A stretch of DNA of 64,000 nucleotides, from NCBI GenBank assembly GCA_029990175.1, contig JARKIP010000006.1, forward strand, positions 1-64,000. The letters are read 5' to 3'. Source of the stretch: Petunia secreta (taxonomy: Eukaryota; Streptophyta; Magnoliopsida; Solanales; Solanaceae). The translations under genes and the position numbers were made by a program. Shown piece after piece: positions 44,033 through 53,972 of this stretch (within the stretch, counting starts at the first letter, position 1; every line of letters begins with the position of its first letter). The notes under the pieces are model-generated. The model saw only the letters and a program-made list of their open reading frames with translations, searched no databases and was not told where the DNA came from.

Positions 44033-44347
44033 TGATAAGGATCAATACGACAAAACAAGAACGATAGGAGAGCGAGACACTTCTCGAACTCCCTTCGAAG
44101 TAACCCCGGGGAACTTGTCCCGAGATACCCTCGAATCGGCATCTAGAAGGGCCTACACTATGCAATCACCCTCGAGTCGCACCCGGGACTCGCAAGTAGA
44201 ATGATCGGATTTTCGGTTCAAGACTCAACTAGGTTCCACTAGTGAATTCAAGCAACCAAGAGAAGGGTTTCTTCAATAAAGAGATAAACTCTATTCATCA
44301 TTCATAAGATTCAAAGGTAAGCTAATGTTTGAGGAGGCTATGTGAAG

Positions 44348-44355
44348 TATTTATA
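44348..44355 (-). promoter_or_regulatory. TATA box of CRM-1 left LTR
   Basis: TATAAATA in GCCTATAAATACTTCA; identical in the right LTR at 54285-54278. Confidence 0.7.
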
Positions 44356-44479
44356 GGCTTCACTTAGTCATAATAAAAGGTCTAAAACACCCCCAAAGTG
44401 GGTTAAAACAAATAAGGCCACGCAGGGCTATAGTTGGAAGTTCATGCAAAAAGAAGTAAAATATCCCGCATGCTGTCAC

Positions 44480-44605
44480 AGGGGGAGGCGCTCAGCCTCA
44501 GGCTGAGGCGCTCCGCCTCCTGCTGATGAGGCGCTCCGCCTTCTTCTGTTCAGCTCTCATCCTTTTGGTAGGCGCTCCGCCTCAGCTTTGAGGCGCTCCG
44601 CCTCC
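44480..44605. repeat. GC-rich palindrome cluster, CRM-1 left LTR
   Basis: Five copies of GAGGCGCTCCGCCTC or close variants, near 44483, 44503, 44528, 44572 and 44590. Each can fold on itself with arms GAGGCG and CGCCTC. Confidence 0.9.
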
Positions 44606-45178
44606 TTCTGGAACTTGTGTAAGAGGCTCAAAATGAGCTTGGGGTGGATCCCCTTGGAGCCCAAGTGTTCCTCCATCCATGGTGCTCAAAAGCATGATCT
44701 TCGAGCTACTCTCGGAGCCTCCTTCCATGTCCCTCCAAGTCAAGTGAAGATGGGTGTCTTGAATCAACTTTGCTTGACTTCTAGTGAACGGCCTTGAGGT
44801 CATATGCCCCGCATCATCCTCCCCTTCTCGGGAAGGTTTCGTCCTCGAAACCATGGCTTCCTCCTCTCCGACATCACCATCCCCTACATCAAAAGGGGTC
44901 AAGTCAGTCATATTAAAAGTATTAGACACATTGTACTTACCGGGTAGATCAATCACATAGGCGTTGTTGTTGATCTTGGAAAGCACTTGAAAAGGACCAT
45001 CTCCACGGGGTGCCAACTTTCCTTTCCTAAGGTTTGGAAACCTTTCTTTGTGGAAGTGCACCCACACCCAATCTCCCTTTTTGAGCTCAAGCTTCTTCCT
45101 TCCCTTGTTCTTCTTGGAAGCAACCTTGGCATAGGCTTCCTCCAAGTTCTTCTTGGCTTTAGCATGGAGCTCAATCAT
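44582..45178 (-). pseudogene. CRM-1 integrase C-terminal part and pol tail reaching into the LTR
   Basis: 198-residue open stretch, the continuation of integrase after the TRIM insert. It has ELHAKAKKNLEEAYAKVASK, then WVHFHKERFPNLRKGKLAPR and GDGPFQVLSKINNNAYVIDL, the conserved end module of CRM-type integrases, an acidic segment, and RPFTRSQAKLIQ. The 3' LTR starts at 44816, so about the last 78 residues are encoded in the LTR, as in other CRM elements. The frame itself is undamaged but separated from the core. Confidence 0.9.
44817..44829 (-). promoter_or_regulatory. CRM-1 polypurine tract
   Basis: The minus strand reads GAGAAGGGGAGGA directly before the 3' LTR. CRM-2 has GAAGGGGAGGA at 62637-62647 before its 3' LTR. 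Confidence 0.9.
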
Positions 45179-45185
45179 AACCTTT

Positions 45186-45628
45186 TGTCACGCCCTGTTT
45201 TGCGTGACACTGGAGATGAGGGACGTGCCCGAAGAATCCTGCCATGGTGGACTAAAAGCTGGGGCGGCAATAGCGTTGAGGACGTTGTTTTTGCGTGACA
45301 CTGGAGATGAGGGACGTGCCCAAAGAATCCTGCCATGGTGGACTAAAAGCTGGGGCGGCAATAGCGTTGAGGACGTTGTTAGCCAGTGTATGCATGTGTC
45401 TGGCCGAGTCGGACTTGTAGACCCGCATCTATGTGGTAAGCTTGTGGCGCGACTATGAAGGGGGCCTTGCGAAAGCACTTGGCAAAACTGGTCGGGAGCT
45501 GTTGCCGCTTCCCTGATGAGCCCATGGCAGGGCGAAACCAGTTGGCACGGAAGATGGAAGGCTGGTCTTGGGGCAGAGCGGAGGCTTCAAGACGCCGCAC
45601 GAGCGCCTGAATGTGGTGGGACGTGACA
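45186..45628 (+). repeat. TRIM LTR a (with 91-bp internal duplication)
   Basis: 443 bp: a 351-bp-type LTR plus a 91-bp tandem duplication (copies about 45197-45287 and 45288-45378, each containing TGCGTGACACTGGAGATGAG). Primer site at 45631-45642 follows. Confidence 0.9.
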
Positions 45629-45776
45629 GATGGTATCAGAGCCGATCGTACCTGCTGGGCGGAAGTCATCCAATGTGGGAACGCCAGCGGCACTGAATGT
45701 AGCCGGACTGCGAGGACAGAGGGGCAAGTGAGTTGCCGGACAGTAGGGGCAGAGGGGCAAGCTGCTGTGTTAAGGC
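45629..45776 (+). repeat. TRIM interior, forward, truncated
   Basis: Starts with the primer site (TGGTATCAGAGC at 45631-45642) and follows the standard interior for about 140 bp to GCTGCTGTGTTAAGGCCAC, then switches into an inverted LTR. Confidence 0.88.
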
Positions 45777-45931
45777 CACCATGGCAAGATTCTTCGGGCA
45801 CGTCCCTCATCTTCAGTGTCACGCAAAAACAACGTCCTCAACGCTATTGCCGCCCCAGCTTTTAGTCCACCATGGCAGGATTCTTCGGGCACGTCCCTCA
45901 TCTCCAGTGTCACGCAAAACAGGGCGTGACA
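45777..45931 (-). repeat. TRIM LTR b, inverted and truncated
   Basis: Inverted first part of an LTR, also carrying the 91-bp duplication seen in LTR a, which links these two as one original pair. Confidence 0.88.
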
Positions 45932-46178
45932 TCCTCCCCCACTCAAAATATAGCACGTCCTCGTGCTAGGGAGAGGTCCTTCATCCAAGGATCGTTCTCG
46001 TACGAGCTGGCTTCCCCAAGCCTTGTGGCCTTCACAACACAGCAGCTTGCCCCTCTGCTCCTACAGTCCGGCAACTCACTTGCCCCTCTGTCCTCGCAGT
46101 CCGACTACATTCAGTGCCGCTGGCGTTCCCACATAGGATGACTTCCGCCCAGCAGGTACGATCGGCTCTGATACCATC
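45932..46178 (-). repeat. TRIM interior, inverted (247 bp)
   Basis: Inverted interior; primer site reads GCTCTGATACCA at 46165-46176, purine tract inverted at 45932-45944. Confidence 0.9.
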
Positions 46179-46529
46179 TGTCACGTCCCGCCACATTCAG
46201 GCGCTCGTGCGGCGTCTTGAGGCCTCCGCTCTGCCCCAAGACCAGCCTTTCATCTTCCGTGCCAACTGGTTTCGCCCTGCCACGGGCTCATCAGGGAAGC
46301 GGCAACAGCTCCCGACCAGTTGTGCCAAGTGCTTTCGCAAGGCCCCTTTCATAGCCGCGCCACAAGCTTACCGCACACATGCGGGTCTACAAGTCAGACT
46401 CGGCCAGACACATGCATACACTGGCTAACAACCCCTCAACGCTATTGCCGCCCCAGCTTTTAGTCCACCATGGCAGGATTCTTCGGGCACGTCCCTCATC
46501 TCCAATGTCACGCAAAACAGGGCGTGACA
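46179..46529 (-). repeat. TRIM LTR c, inverted (351 bp)
   Basis: Complete LTR on the minus strand, shared between two inverted interiors; no 91-bp duplication. Confidence 0.92.
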
Positions 46530-46776
46530 TGCTCCCCCACTCAAAATATAGCACGTCCTCGTGCTAGGGAGAGGTCCTTCATCCAAGGATCGTTCTCGTA
46601 CGAGTTGGCTTCCCCAAGCCTTGTGGCCTTCACAACACAGCAGCTTGCCCCTCTGCCCCTACAGTCCGGCAACTCACTTGCCCCTCTGTCCTCGCAGTCC
46701 GGCTACATTCAGTGCCGCTGGCGTTCCCACACAGGATGACTTCCGCCCAGCAGGTACGATCGGCTCTGATACCATC
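46530..46776 (-). repeat. TRIM interior, inverted, second (247 bp)
   Basis: Same length and order as 45932-46178. It is followed by only 59 bp of inverted LTR (46777-46835) before the second orientation switch. Confidence 0.9.
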
Positions 46777-46835
46777 TGTCACGTCCCGCCACATTCAGGC
46801 GCTCGTGCAGCGTCTTGAGGCCTCCGCTCTGCCCC

Positions 46836-47169
46836 CATGACACTGGAGATGAGGGACGTGCCCGAAGAATCCTGCCATGGTGGACTAAAAGCTGGGGCGG
46901 CAATAGCATTGAGGGGTTGTTAGCCAGTGTATGCATGTGTCTGGCCGAGTCTGACTTGTAGACCCGCATGTGTGCGGTAAGCTTGTGGCGCGACTATGAA
47001 GGGGGCCTTGTGAAAGCACTTGGCACAACTGGTCGGGAGCTGTTGTCGCTTCCCTGATGAGCCCATGGCAGGGCGAATCCAGTTGGCACGGAAGATGGAA
47101 GGCTGGTCTTGGGGCAGAGCGGAGGCCTCAAGACGCCGCACGAGCGCCTAATTGTGGCGGGACGTGACA
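46836..47169 (+). repeat. TRIM LTR d, forward, 5'-truncated
   Basis: Lacks the first ~18 bp of the LTR; begins within TGACACTGGAG at the switch point near 46836 and ends GGGACGTGACA. Primer site at 47172-47183 follows. Confidence 0.9.
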
Positions 47170-47416
47170 GATGGTATCAGAGCCGATCGTACCTGCTGCG
47201 CGGAAGTTATCCTATGTGGGAACGCCAGCGGCACTGAATGTAGCCGGACTGCGAGGAAAGAGGGGCAAGTGAGTTGCCGGACTGTAGGGGCAGAGGGGCA
47301 AGCTGCTGTGTTGTGAAGGCCACAAGGCTTGGGGAAGCCAGCTCGTACGAGAACGATCCTTGGATGAAGGACCTCTCTCTAGCACGAGGACGTGCTATAT
47401 TTTGAGTGGGGGAGGA
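47170..47416 (+). repeat. TRIM interior, forward (247 bp)
   Basis: Primer site 47172-47183 to purine tract ending at 47416. Confidence 0.92.
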
Positions 47417-47767
47417 TGTCACGCCCTGTTTTGCGTGACACTGGAGATGAGGGACGTGCCCGAAGAATCCTGCCATGGTGGACTAAAAGCTGGGGCGGCA
47501 ATAGCGTTGAGGGGTTGTTAGCCAGTGTATGCATGTGTCTGGCCGAGTCTGACTTGTAGACCCGCATGTGTGCGGTAAGCTTGTGGCGCGACTATGAAGG
47601 GGGCCTTTCGAAAGCACTTGGCACAACTGGTCGGGAGCTGTTGCCGCTTCCCTGATGAGCCCGTGGCAGGGCGAAACCAGTTGGCACGGAAGATGAAAGG
47701 CTGGTCTTGGGGCAGAGCGGAGGCCTCAAGACGCCGCACGAGCGCCTGAATGTGGCGGGACGTGACA
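47417..47767 (+). repeat. TRIM LTR e, forward (351 bp)
   Basis: Full LTR shared by two forward interiors, the signature of a tandem TRIM array; primer site at 47770-47781. Confidence 0.93.
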
Positions 47768-48014
47768 GATGGTATCAGAGCCGATCGTACCTGCTGGGCG
47801 GAAGTCATCCTATGTGGGAACGCCAGCGGCACTGAATGTAGCCGGACTGCGAGGACAGAGGGGCAAGTGAGTTGCCGGACTGTAGGGGCAGAGGGGCAAG
47901 CTGCTGTGTTGTGAAGGCCACAAGGCTTGGGGAAGCCAGCTCGTACGAGAACGATCCTTGGATGAAGGACCTCTCCCTAGCACGAGGACGTGCTATATTT
48001 TGAGTGGGGGAGGA
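47768..48014 (+). repeat. TRIM interior, forward, last (247 bp)
   Basis: Identical layout to 47170-47416. Confidence 0.92.
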
Positions 48015-48365
48015 TGTCACGCCCTGTTTTGTGTGACACTGGAGATGAGGGACGTGCCCGAAGAATCCTGCCATGGTGGACTAAAAGCTGGGGCGGCAAT
48101 AGCGTTGAGGGGTTGTTAGCCAGTGTATGCATGTGTCTGGCCGAGTCTGACTTGTAGACCCACATGTGTGCGGTAAGCTTATGGCGCGACTATGAAGGGG
48201 GCCTTGCGAAAGCACTTGGCACAACTGGTCGGGAGCTGTTGCCGCTTCCCTGATGAGCCCGTGGCAGGGCGAAACCAGTTGGCACGGAAGATGAAAGGCT
48301 GGTCTTGGGGCAGAGCGGAGGCTTCAAGACGCCGCACGAGCGCCTGAATGTGGCGGGACGTGACA
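48015..48365 (+). repeat. TRIM LTR f, forward (351 bp), right end of concatemer
   Basis: Full LTR ending CGTGACA at 48365, then the TSD copy CTTT. Its second G of GCGTGACAC has changed (TTTTGTGTGACAC). Confidence 0.93.
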
Positions 48366-49033
48366 CTTTGCTCGGCTTTTCCCTTCAAAATTAGCAACCA
48401 TTTCCCTTGGCAAAGGGGTTAGATCAGGGGGAATCAAGGGATTAAAACCATACACACATTCAAATGGAGTCATGCCAATCAAGCTATGCAAAGTACAATT
48501 GTAGGCAGATTCCATGAGAGGACGTTTATCAACCCACGTCCCGGCCTTACCTCGGGTCATGGCCTTAAAAGAGCACCCAAAGTCCGGTTTACCACCTCGG
48601 TTTTCCCATCCGTTTGTGGGTGGTGGGACGTAGAGAATAAGAGCTTGGTGCCAAGGGCACCCCACAAACTTCTCCAAAATTGGCTTAGGCACTTGGTGCC
48701 CCTATCACTTACAATGGTTTGAGGCACACCATGCAATTTCAAGACATTGTCAATGAACAAAGAGGCAACATGTTGTGCATCATCATACTTCTTACAAGGG
48801 ATGAAGTGAGCCATTTTGGAGAACCTATCCACAACAACATAAATGCTATCATGGGCCCCCCTAGACCGCGGCAAGCCCATCACAAAATCCATTGATATAT
48901 CGACCCACAGACTAGTAGGTACGGGGAGGGGAGTATACAAACCATGGGGGTTAGCTTTAGATTTCGCATGCTTGCACTCAAGGCAATTTTTGCAAAGCTT
49001 TTCAACTTGAACCCCCATCTTTGGCCAATGGAA
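48366..49033 (-). pseudogene. CRM-1 integrase core
   Basis: Continuation of pol after a stop at 49034. CKNCLECKHAKS ends the zinc finger; VDISMDFVMGLPRS has the first Asp, IVSDRGTKCLSQF the second, and GKTEVVNRTLGALL the Glu. The frame shifts near 48565 and continues in another frame as KAMTRGKAGTWVDKRPLMES, GMTPFECVYGFNPL, up to GKSRAK, where the TRIM concatemer starts. All three catalytic residues are retained. Confidence 0.9.
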
Positions 49034-49687
49034 TTACTCCATGAGACTGGCCAAGGTCTTGTTTCTCCCAAAGTGTCCCATCAAGCCTCCACAATGAGCC
49101 TCACGAATCAATAATTCCCTCCAAGAGGACTCGGGAACACACACTTTACCATTTTTAAAGATATACCCATTAACCCATTGGTATTTTTCAACCCTTTCCC
49201 CCTTTTCAAGAGCTTCGTGAATGCTTTTTAGCTTAGGGTCATGAGCATACATCAATTTAATTCTCTCAAAACCCGTGAGCTTGGAGGCTAGCGTGGTGGC
49301 TAGAGCAAACTTCCGGGAGAGTGCATCCGCCACAACATTGTCTTTCCCTTTCTTGTATTGGATAACATAGGGAAAAGACTCAATGAACTCTACCCACTTG
49401 GCATGACGCTTGTTCAATTTCTCTTGGCCTCTAAGATGCTTGAGTGACTCATGGTCACTCTTGATCACGAATTCTCTAGGCCAAAGGTAGTGTTGCCAAT
49501 GAGCAAGAGCTCTCACCAAGGCGTACATCTCTTTGTCATACGTAGAGTAGTTCAAAGATGCACCCTTCAATTTCTCACTAAAGTAGGCTATGGGTTTGCC
49601 ATCTTGCATTAGAACACCACCAATTCCCACCCCCGAGGCATCACATTCAACCTCAAATGCCTTTCCGAAGTCGGGCAATTGCAATTA
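49034..49687 (-). pseudogene. CRM-1 RNase H and integrase zinc finger
   Basis: RNase H (FGKAFEVECDASGVGIGG, YDKEMYALVRALAHWQH, KSDHESLKHL, ADALSRK) followed by integrase HCGGLMGHFGRNKT. Bounded upstream by TAA at 49687-49685 (Leu in the relatives) and downstream by TAA at 49036-49034 (Gln in CRM-2: EQFH). The frame is otherwise continuous with its neighbours. Confidence 0.92.
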
Positions 49688-50851
49688 GGGGGCGGTACTC
49701 AACCTACTTTTCAATTCTTGGAAGGCCTTCTCTTGAGGCTCTCCCCAAACAAAAGGTTTGTCCTTCTTCACCAATTCGATGAGTGGAGCGGCAATGGAGC
49801 TAAAGTCTTTCACAAATCGTCTATAAAAACTAACAAGACCATGAAAGCTCCTCACTTGAGTCACGGTAGTAGGAGTAGCCCAATCACGTATGGCCTCTAC
49901 CTTAGACTCATCCACTTCCACCCCTTGGGCACTCACAACAAACCTAAGAAAGACTACCTTCTTAACACCAAAGGCATACTTTTTAAAATTAGCATAGAGC
50001 TTTTCGGCTCTCAACACTTCAAGCACTTGCCTAAGGTGATCAACATGGTCGTCTATTGATTTACTATAGATCAATATATCGTCAAAGTAGACGACCACAA
50101 ACTTGTTGATGAATGGCTTTAGAACATGGTTCATTAGCCTCATGAAGGTACTAGGTGCATTGGAGAGCCCAGAGGGCATCACCAACCATTCATAGAGACC
50201 AAATTTGGTCTTGAGTGCGGTTTTTCACTCATCTCCGGGTTTCATCCGGATTTGATGGTAGCCGGATCTAAGGTCTATTTTTCTAAAAACACATGAACCA
50301 CTTAGTTCATCTAACATATCATCAAGCCGGGGAATGGGATGACGGTACTTTACCGTTATTTTGTTCACGGCCCGACAATCGGCACACATCCTCCAAGTGC
50401 CATTCTTTTTAGAAACAAGGATCACGGGTACGGCACAAGGACTCAAGCTTTCCCTTACCAAGCCTTTAGTGAGCAAGTCATCAACTTGCTTTTGCAATTC
50501 TCTTGTGTCTTCCGGATTGCTCCTATAGGCCGGTTTGTTTGGGATTTGGGATCCCGGGACAAAGTCGATTTGGTGCTCAATACCCCTCAAAGGAGGTAAT
50601 CCATCCGGCATCTCATCCGGAAACATATCACCAAAATCCTTCAAAACATTCTCAAACACACTAGGCAAAGGGTTAGTAGAAAAATCAAGATCGGAGGTTA
50701 GAACCATACCTTTGTGCACTAGGCATATGAGAAGCTTGTTGCCATCATTTCCTCTTAGGACCTCGCCCGGTTGCATCATGGGCACATATGCCACCGGTAG
50801 AAGTTGGTGGGATTGCCACCAAGCTTTTGGACAAAGGGCTAGTCTCAACAA
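49688..50851 (-). pseudogene. CRM-1 reverse transcriptase
   Basis: 50851-50225 carries the linker (LICLVHKGMVLTS, LPPLRGIEHQIDF) and RT start (KKNGTWRMCADCRAVNKIT, KIDLRSGYHQIRM). A TGA at 50227-50225 replaces Trp. 50185-49685 carries MPSGLSNAPSTFMR, the catalytic VVVYFDDILIYSKS, and the connection (FYRRFVKDFSSIAAP, WGEPQEKAFQELK). The ADCRAVN motif and YFDD are intact, so the loss of function is only by the stops. Confidence 0.93.
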
Positions 50852-51540
50852 CTGACTTAGCCTTTGCCGCTTCTCTTAACTCCCGCATTCGTTTGTAATC
50901 ATCGCTCACTTGTTTGGGAGTTAAGGGTTGGAGCACGAACTTTTTCCCCTCATGCGTCACCGTATAGGTGTTGGCATGGCCATTATGAACCACACGTCGA
51001 TCAAATTGCCACGGCCTCCCAAAGAGAAGGTGGCATGCTTGCATAGGCACAACATCGAACATGTGCTCATCCACATAGTTCCCAATCTTGAACTTGATCA
51101 AACATTTTTTAACCACCTTCAACTCACCACACTCACTAAGCCATTGTAGCCGGTAAGGATTTGGGTGTTTTAGGGTGGGTATTTTCAATTGGGCAACTAG
51201 TGTTTGGCTAATAACATTAGCACAACTCCCCGAGTCAATGATCATCGAGCAAAGGAGACCCATGACTCGGCATTTGGAATGAAAAAGGTTCTCTCTTTGT
51301 AAGGTCTGAACATCCTCCCACACACATGGCTCCTAAACTCCTCCTCACAGCAAGGAAGGCATGGGCATCATCATCTTCCTCCATGGCAACCTCCCCATCA
51401 TCTCCCTCCTCATCACCCTCTACTCCATCTTCTTCCTCGGGTTCGCTATCTTGTTCATAGACCAAGTCACCCACAAGAACCATAGTTTTCCGGGTAGGGC
51501 AATCTTTGGAGAGATGACCATAACCCTTACACTTAAAGCA
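50745..51540 (-). pseudogene. CRM-1 gag zinc knuckle and protease
   Basis: Knuckle CFKCKGYGHLSKDC (CCHC, about 51538-51495) just after a TAA at 51543-51541. An acidic linker follows (51483-51300, frameshifted near 51320), then the protease with SMIIDSGSCANVISQTLVAQL (intact D-S-G), YRLQWLSECGELKVVKK and HLLFGRPWQFDRRV. The protease frame (51323-50745) is shifted relative to RT near 50780. Confidence 0.9.
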
Positions 51541-52898
51541 TTAAGTAGAAGAAGAGATTGGATTACTCAAGTGAGTTCTAGAGTTACCTCCCACGTGTTG
51601 TGTAGACCTTTCAAAAGGCTTCTTCACATCCTTGCTAGCACTTGTACCACTTGCACTTGGGAATTTGGCATTCGTTGTAGGAGCTTTCCAATCCTTTGGC
51701 TTGTTCAATGGAGTAGTAGTGCTACTCTTGTAACGAAGGGACTTCTCCTCTTTGAGCCACTTCTCGGCTTCAACCGCATCTTCACATAGCTTGTAGTGAT
51801 CATTATACTTGTGAAACTTCAAGAGCGAAGCTATGTCTCGGTTTAAGCCCCCTTTGAAACGGATCATGGCCGTCTCATTATCTTCATCATACAAGTCTAG
51901 AGTCATCCGGACTTGTTCAAACTCATTGAAGTACTCCCCAATCGATTTGTAACCTTGCTTCAACTCATAGAGACGCTTTTGTTGTTCCACTCGGTATTGG
52001 TTAGTCAAGTACTTTTCATCCATCACACGGATCAACTCTTCCCAAGTAAGATTAATAACCATTCCGGTCCTCCTTCTATTCCTCTTTACCGACTCCCACC
52101 AAGTAGAAGCAAAGGATTCAAAGGAAGAGATAGCATACTTGGTCTTCTTCACTTCGGGCATATCATTGGTGTCAAATATACGTTCCATGGACAACTTCCA
52201 ATCAAGGTACTCCGCCAGGTCACTACTTCCTTTGAAAGAAGGAATAGTGAGCTTCACACTATTAAGATTGTTGTTGTTGTCACGACCCCCTTGGAAAGGC
52301 TCCGGTTGGCCCTCAAAGTGATCCCCATATCCACCAAGATCCCTCCTAGCATTCCCTCCAAAGTGCCCATGGGGTGGCCCTCGACCTCGGCCTCGACCCC
52401 CTATCCACATTCCGACCCCTAAATTGATAATGAGCATCATACCCATCATCACCATAATTATCCTCCTCCCCTTCTTGAGCTTGTGCAACTTGCTCAAGAG
52501 GTTGAACATTTCGGATTGGTCCGGGAAGTGGAGCATTCCTTTGGGGATTGCCCATAAGGTTTGGAATAGTCACCCGTTGGGTATTGCCCAACAATAGGTC
52601 AATTCGATCACGATCCTCCCTTACCCGTTGTTGGTGATGAAGCAACTCCGCAACTTGTTCCGGGGTAAAGGTCGGACTACTTGTGCCTTCTCCAACATCA
52701 ACTTGGGCACTCGGGGGCCCCTTTCTCAACTTGGACACTCGGGGTCCCTTTCTCCGAATGGACATTGGAAGTCCCTTGCTCAATTAAGGCACTTGATGTC
52801 ACCCTCTCAAGGCTTTCAATCCTCAAGTTCATACTATCCAACTTGGCAAGGATAGTAGTAAGGGCACTCTTAGCAAAATCTTCTCCTTCGGTGGACAT
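51541..52898 (-). pseudogene. CRM-1 gag
   Basis: Start MSTEGEDFAKSALTT at 52898, after TGTGTAG|GTACA. Frameshifts near 52720 and 52450 divide it into three frames. The N-terminal part has a heptad-like helix (ILAKLDSMNLRIESLERV) and a short repeated segment ending GAPECPS; the main part has LDWKLSMERIFDTNDM, ASTWWESVKRNRRRTG, LYELKQGYKSIGEYF. It ends at the TAA 51543-51541 before the knuckle. Confidence 0.9.
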
Positions 52899-53957
52899 TG
52901 TACCTACACAAGGAACAAACGTTAACAAAACAACCTCACTCACTCCCTCACAAGTGTTTCACTCGGATCACTCGTTTAGTGGTGGTGGCTATTTCACTCT
53001 TGCTTGAATCCAAAGCTTCACTAAGTTGAATAGCAAACCTCAACTTAATCACTCGACTCAAAAGCCAAATGCACTCCGGGGTGAGTGGAGTTGATATGAC
53101 TCTATTGGAACGATAAGCTCTTTAAGTGCGGACTTGAGCCAAATGAGACTACGAGTCTTCTTTGAATTCTAGTCTCCGGTCTAGGCTTGAGTTTCCTAAT
53201 AGCTTAGAAGGGCTAGCACAATTCAAGTAGGTAAGATTAATCAAAGAAGTACTAGCTAGATGCGATGCAATCAAAGAAACAAGAGATTCTACGAAAAACT
53301 ACCCAACGCAACAACTTCCAGAAGTAGGCGCCCCGCCTCAGAAGAGTAGGCGCTCCGCCTCTGTGGGAGGCGCTCTGCCTCTTTGGAGGAGGCTCTCCGC
53401 ATCAGCAATTTCTAGAGAGGTCACAGAATTTAGGCAGTCCGCCTCAGATTCTAGGCGCTCAGCCTCCTGCAACCTTCAACACAGTTTCACTTCGGGTTTT
53501 CTTGGTTTGCACCCAAAAATCCAACAATTATCACGTTGTTTTAGCAATTCAAAGGTACCCCAATGTTGTTTCAACCACAAAGAACAAACCCCAACAACTT
53601 TTATCAAACCCTAATAAAAAACAAACAATCCACCATGTTCATCATCTTCAAACTAGGGTTTCAAAATTTTCAAATTTCAAAGGGTTTCAAATTTTCAAAT
53701 CTTGTGTTTCAACTTCAAATCTTGTGTTTAGGGTACCAAAAGAACGGGTTTCCAATAAGGAACAAACCCCAATAACATTCACACAACGGGGCCAACAAAC
53801 CAAGAATCTGATAAATTTTTTTTTGTGTTTTTCAACTTTTTCTATTTTTTTGTGTTTTCTTCTTTTTCTTCAACTACAAATAAGAACCTAACATAGAAAC
53901 TAACCTAGGCACGAAAAATCAAGGGTCGGGGGTTTGTAGAAACAAAACCCGAGCCTT
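52899..53957 (-). other. CRM-1 leader with palindromes
   Basis: Non-coding. GC-rich palindromes (variants of GAGGCGCTCCGCCTC) at 53325-53470. The rest is A/T-rich with repeated 'ttcaaat' phrases near 53640-53720. Candidate splice acceptor AG at 52905-52904 right before the gag ATG. Confidence 0.75.
53325..53470. repeat. GC-rich palindrome cluster, CRM-1 leader
   Basis: About six variants, near 53328, 53347, 53366, 53386, 53432 and 53450, several degenerate in one arm. Confidence 0.85.
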
Positions 53958-53969
53958 GATCTGATACCA
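53958..53969 (-). promoter_or_regulatory. CRM-1 primer binding site (tRNA-Met type, one mismatch)
   Basis: The minus strand reads TGGTATCAGATC; CRM-2 and CRM-3 have TGGTATCAGAGC. It lies three bases from the LTR. Confidence 0.85.
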
Positions 53970-53972
53970 AGA

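Larger units (their letters stand above)
44033..44816 (-). repeat. CRM-1 3' LTR (left)
   Basis: 784 bp; the plus strand begins TGATAAGGATC and ends CCCCGCATCA. TATAAATA on the minus strand at 44355-44348. It has five copies of the GC-rich palindrome (44480-44605) versus four in the right LTR, explaining part of the length difference. Confidence 0.95.
45186..48365. mobile_element. TRIM concatemer with forward and inverted units
   Basis: 3180 bp starting TGTCACGCCC and ending GGGACGTGACA, flanked by a 4-bp duplication CTTT (45182-45185 and 48366-48369); removing it restores the CRM-1 integrase frame. The unit is a TRIM-like element with 351-bp LTRs and a 247-bp interior that starts with the tRNA-Met primer site TGGTATCAGAGC and ends in a purine tract GAGTGGGGGAGGA. 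Order: LTR(+)-interior(+, truncated)-LTR(-, truncated)-interior(-)-LTR(-)-interior(-)-LTR(-, 59 bp)-LTR(+, truncated)-interior(+)-LTR(+)-interior(+)-LTR(+). No protein-coding capacity. Confidence 0.9.

Noticed and set aside
45186..48365. Large inverted-repeat DNA transposon (ends TGTCACG and CGTGACA)
   Set aside because: The inverted ends are just the LTR termini. Primer sites after each LTR and purine tracts before each LTR show LTR retroelement structure.
45186..48365. Cassandra-type TRIM with 5S rRNA promoter
   Set aside because: I could not find the 5S A and C box sequences in the 351-bp LTR.
45379..48397. Repeated 60-150-codon ORFs across the TRIM array on both strands
   Set aside because: They recur only because the LTR and interior sequences recur, run antisense to the element or across the LTR boundary, and show no protein family features. 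TRIMs are non-coding.
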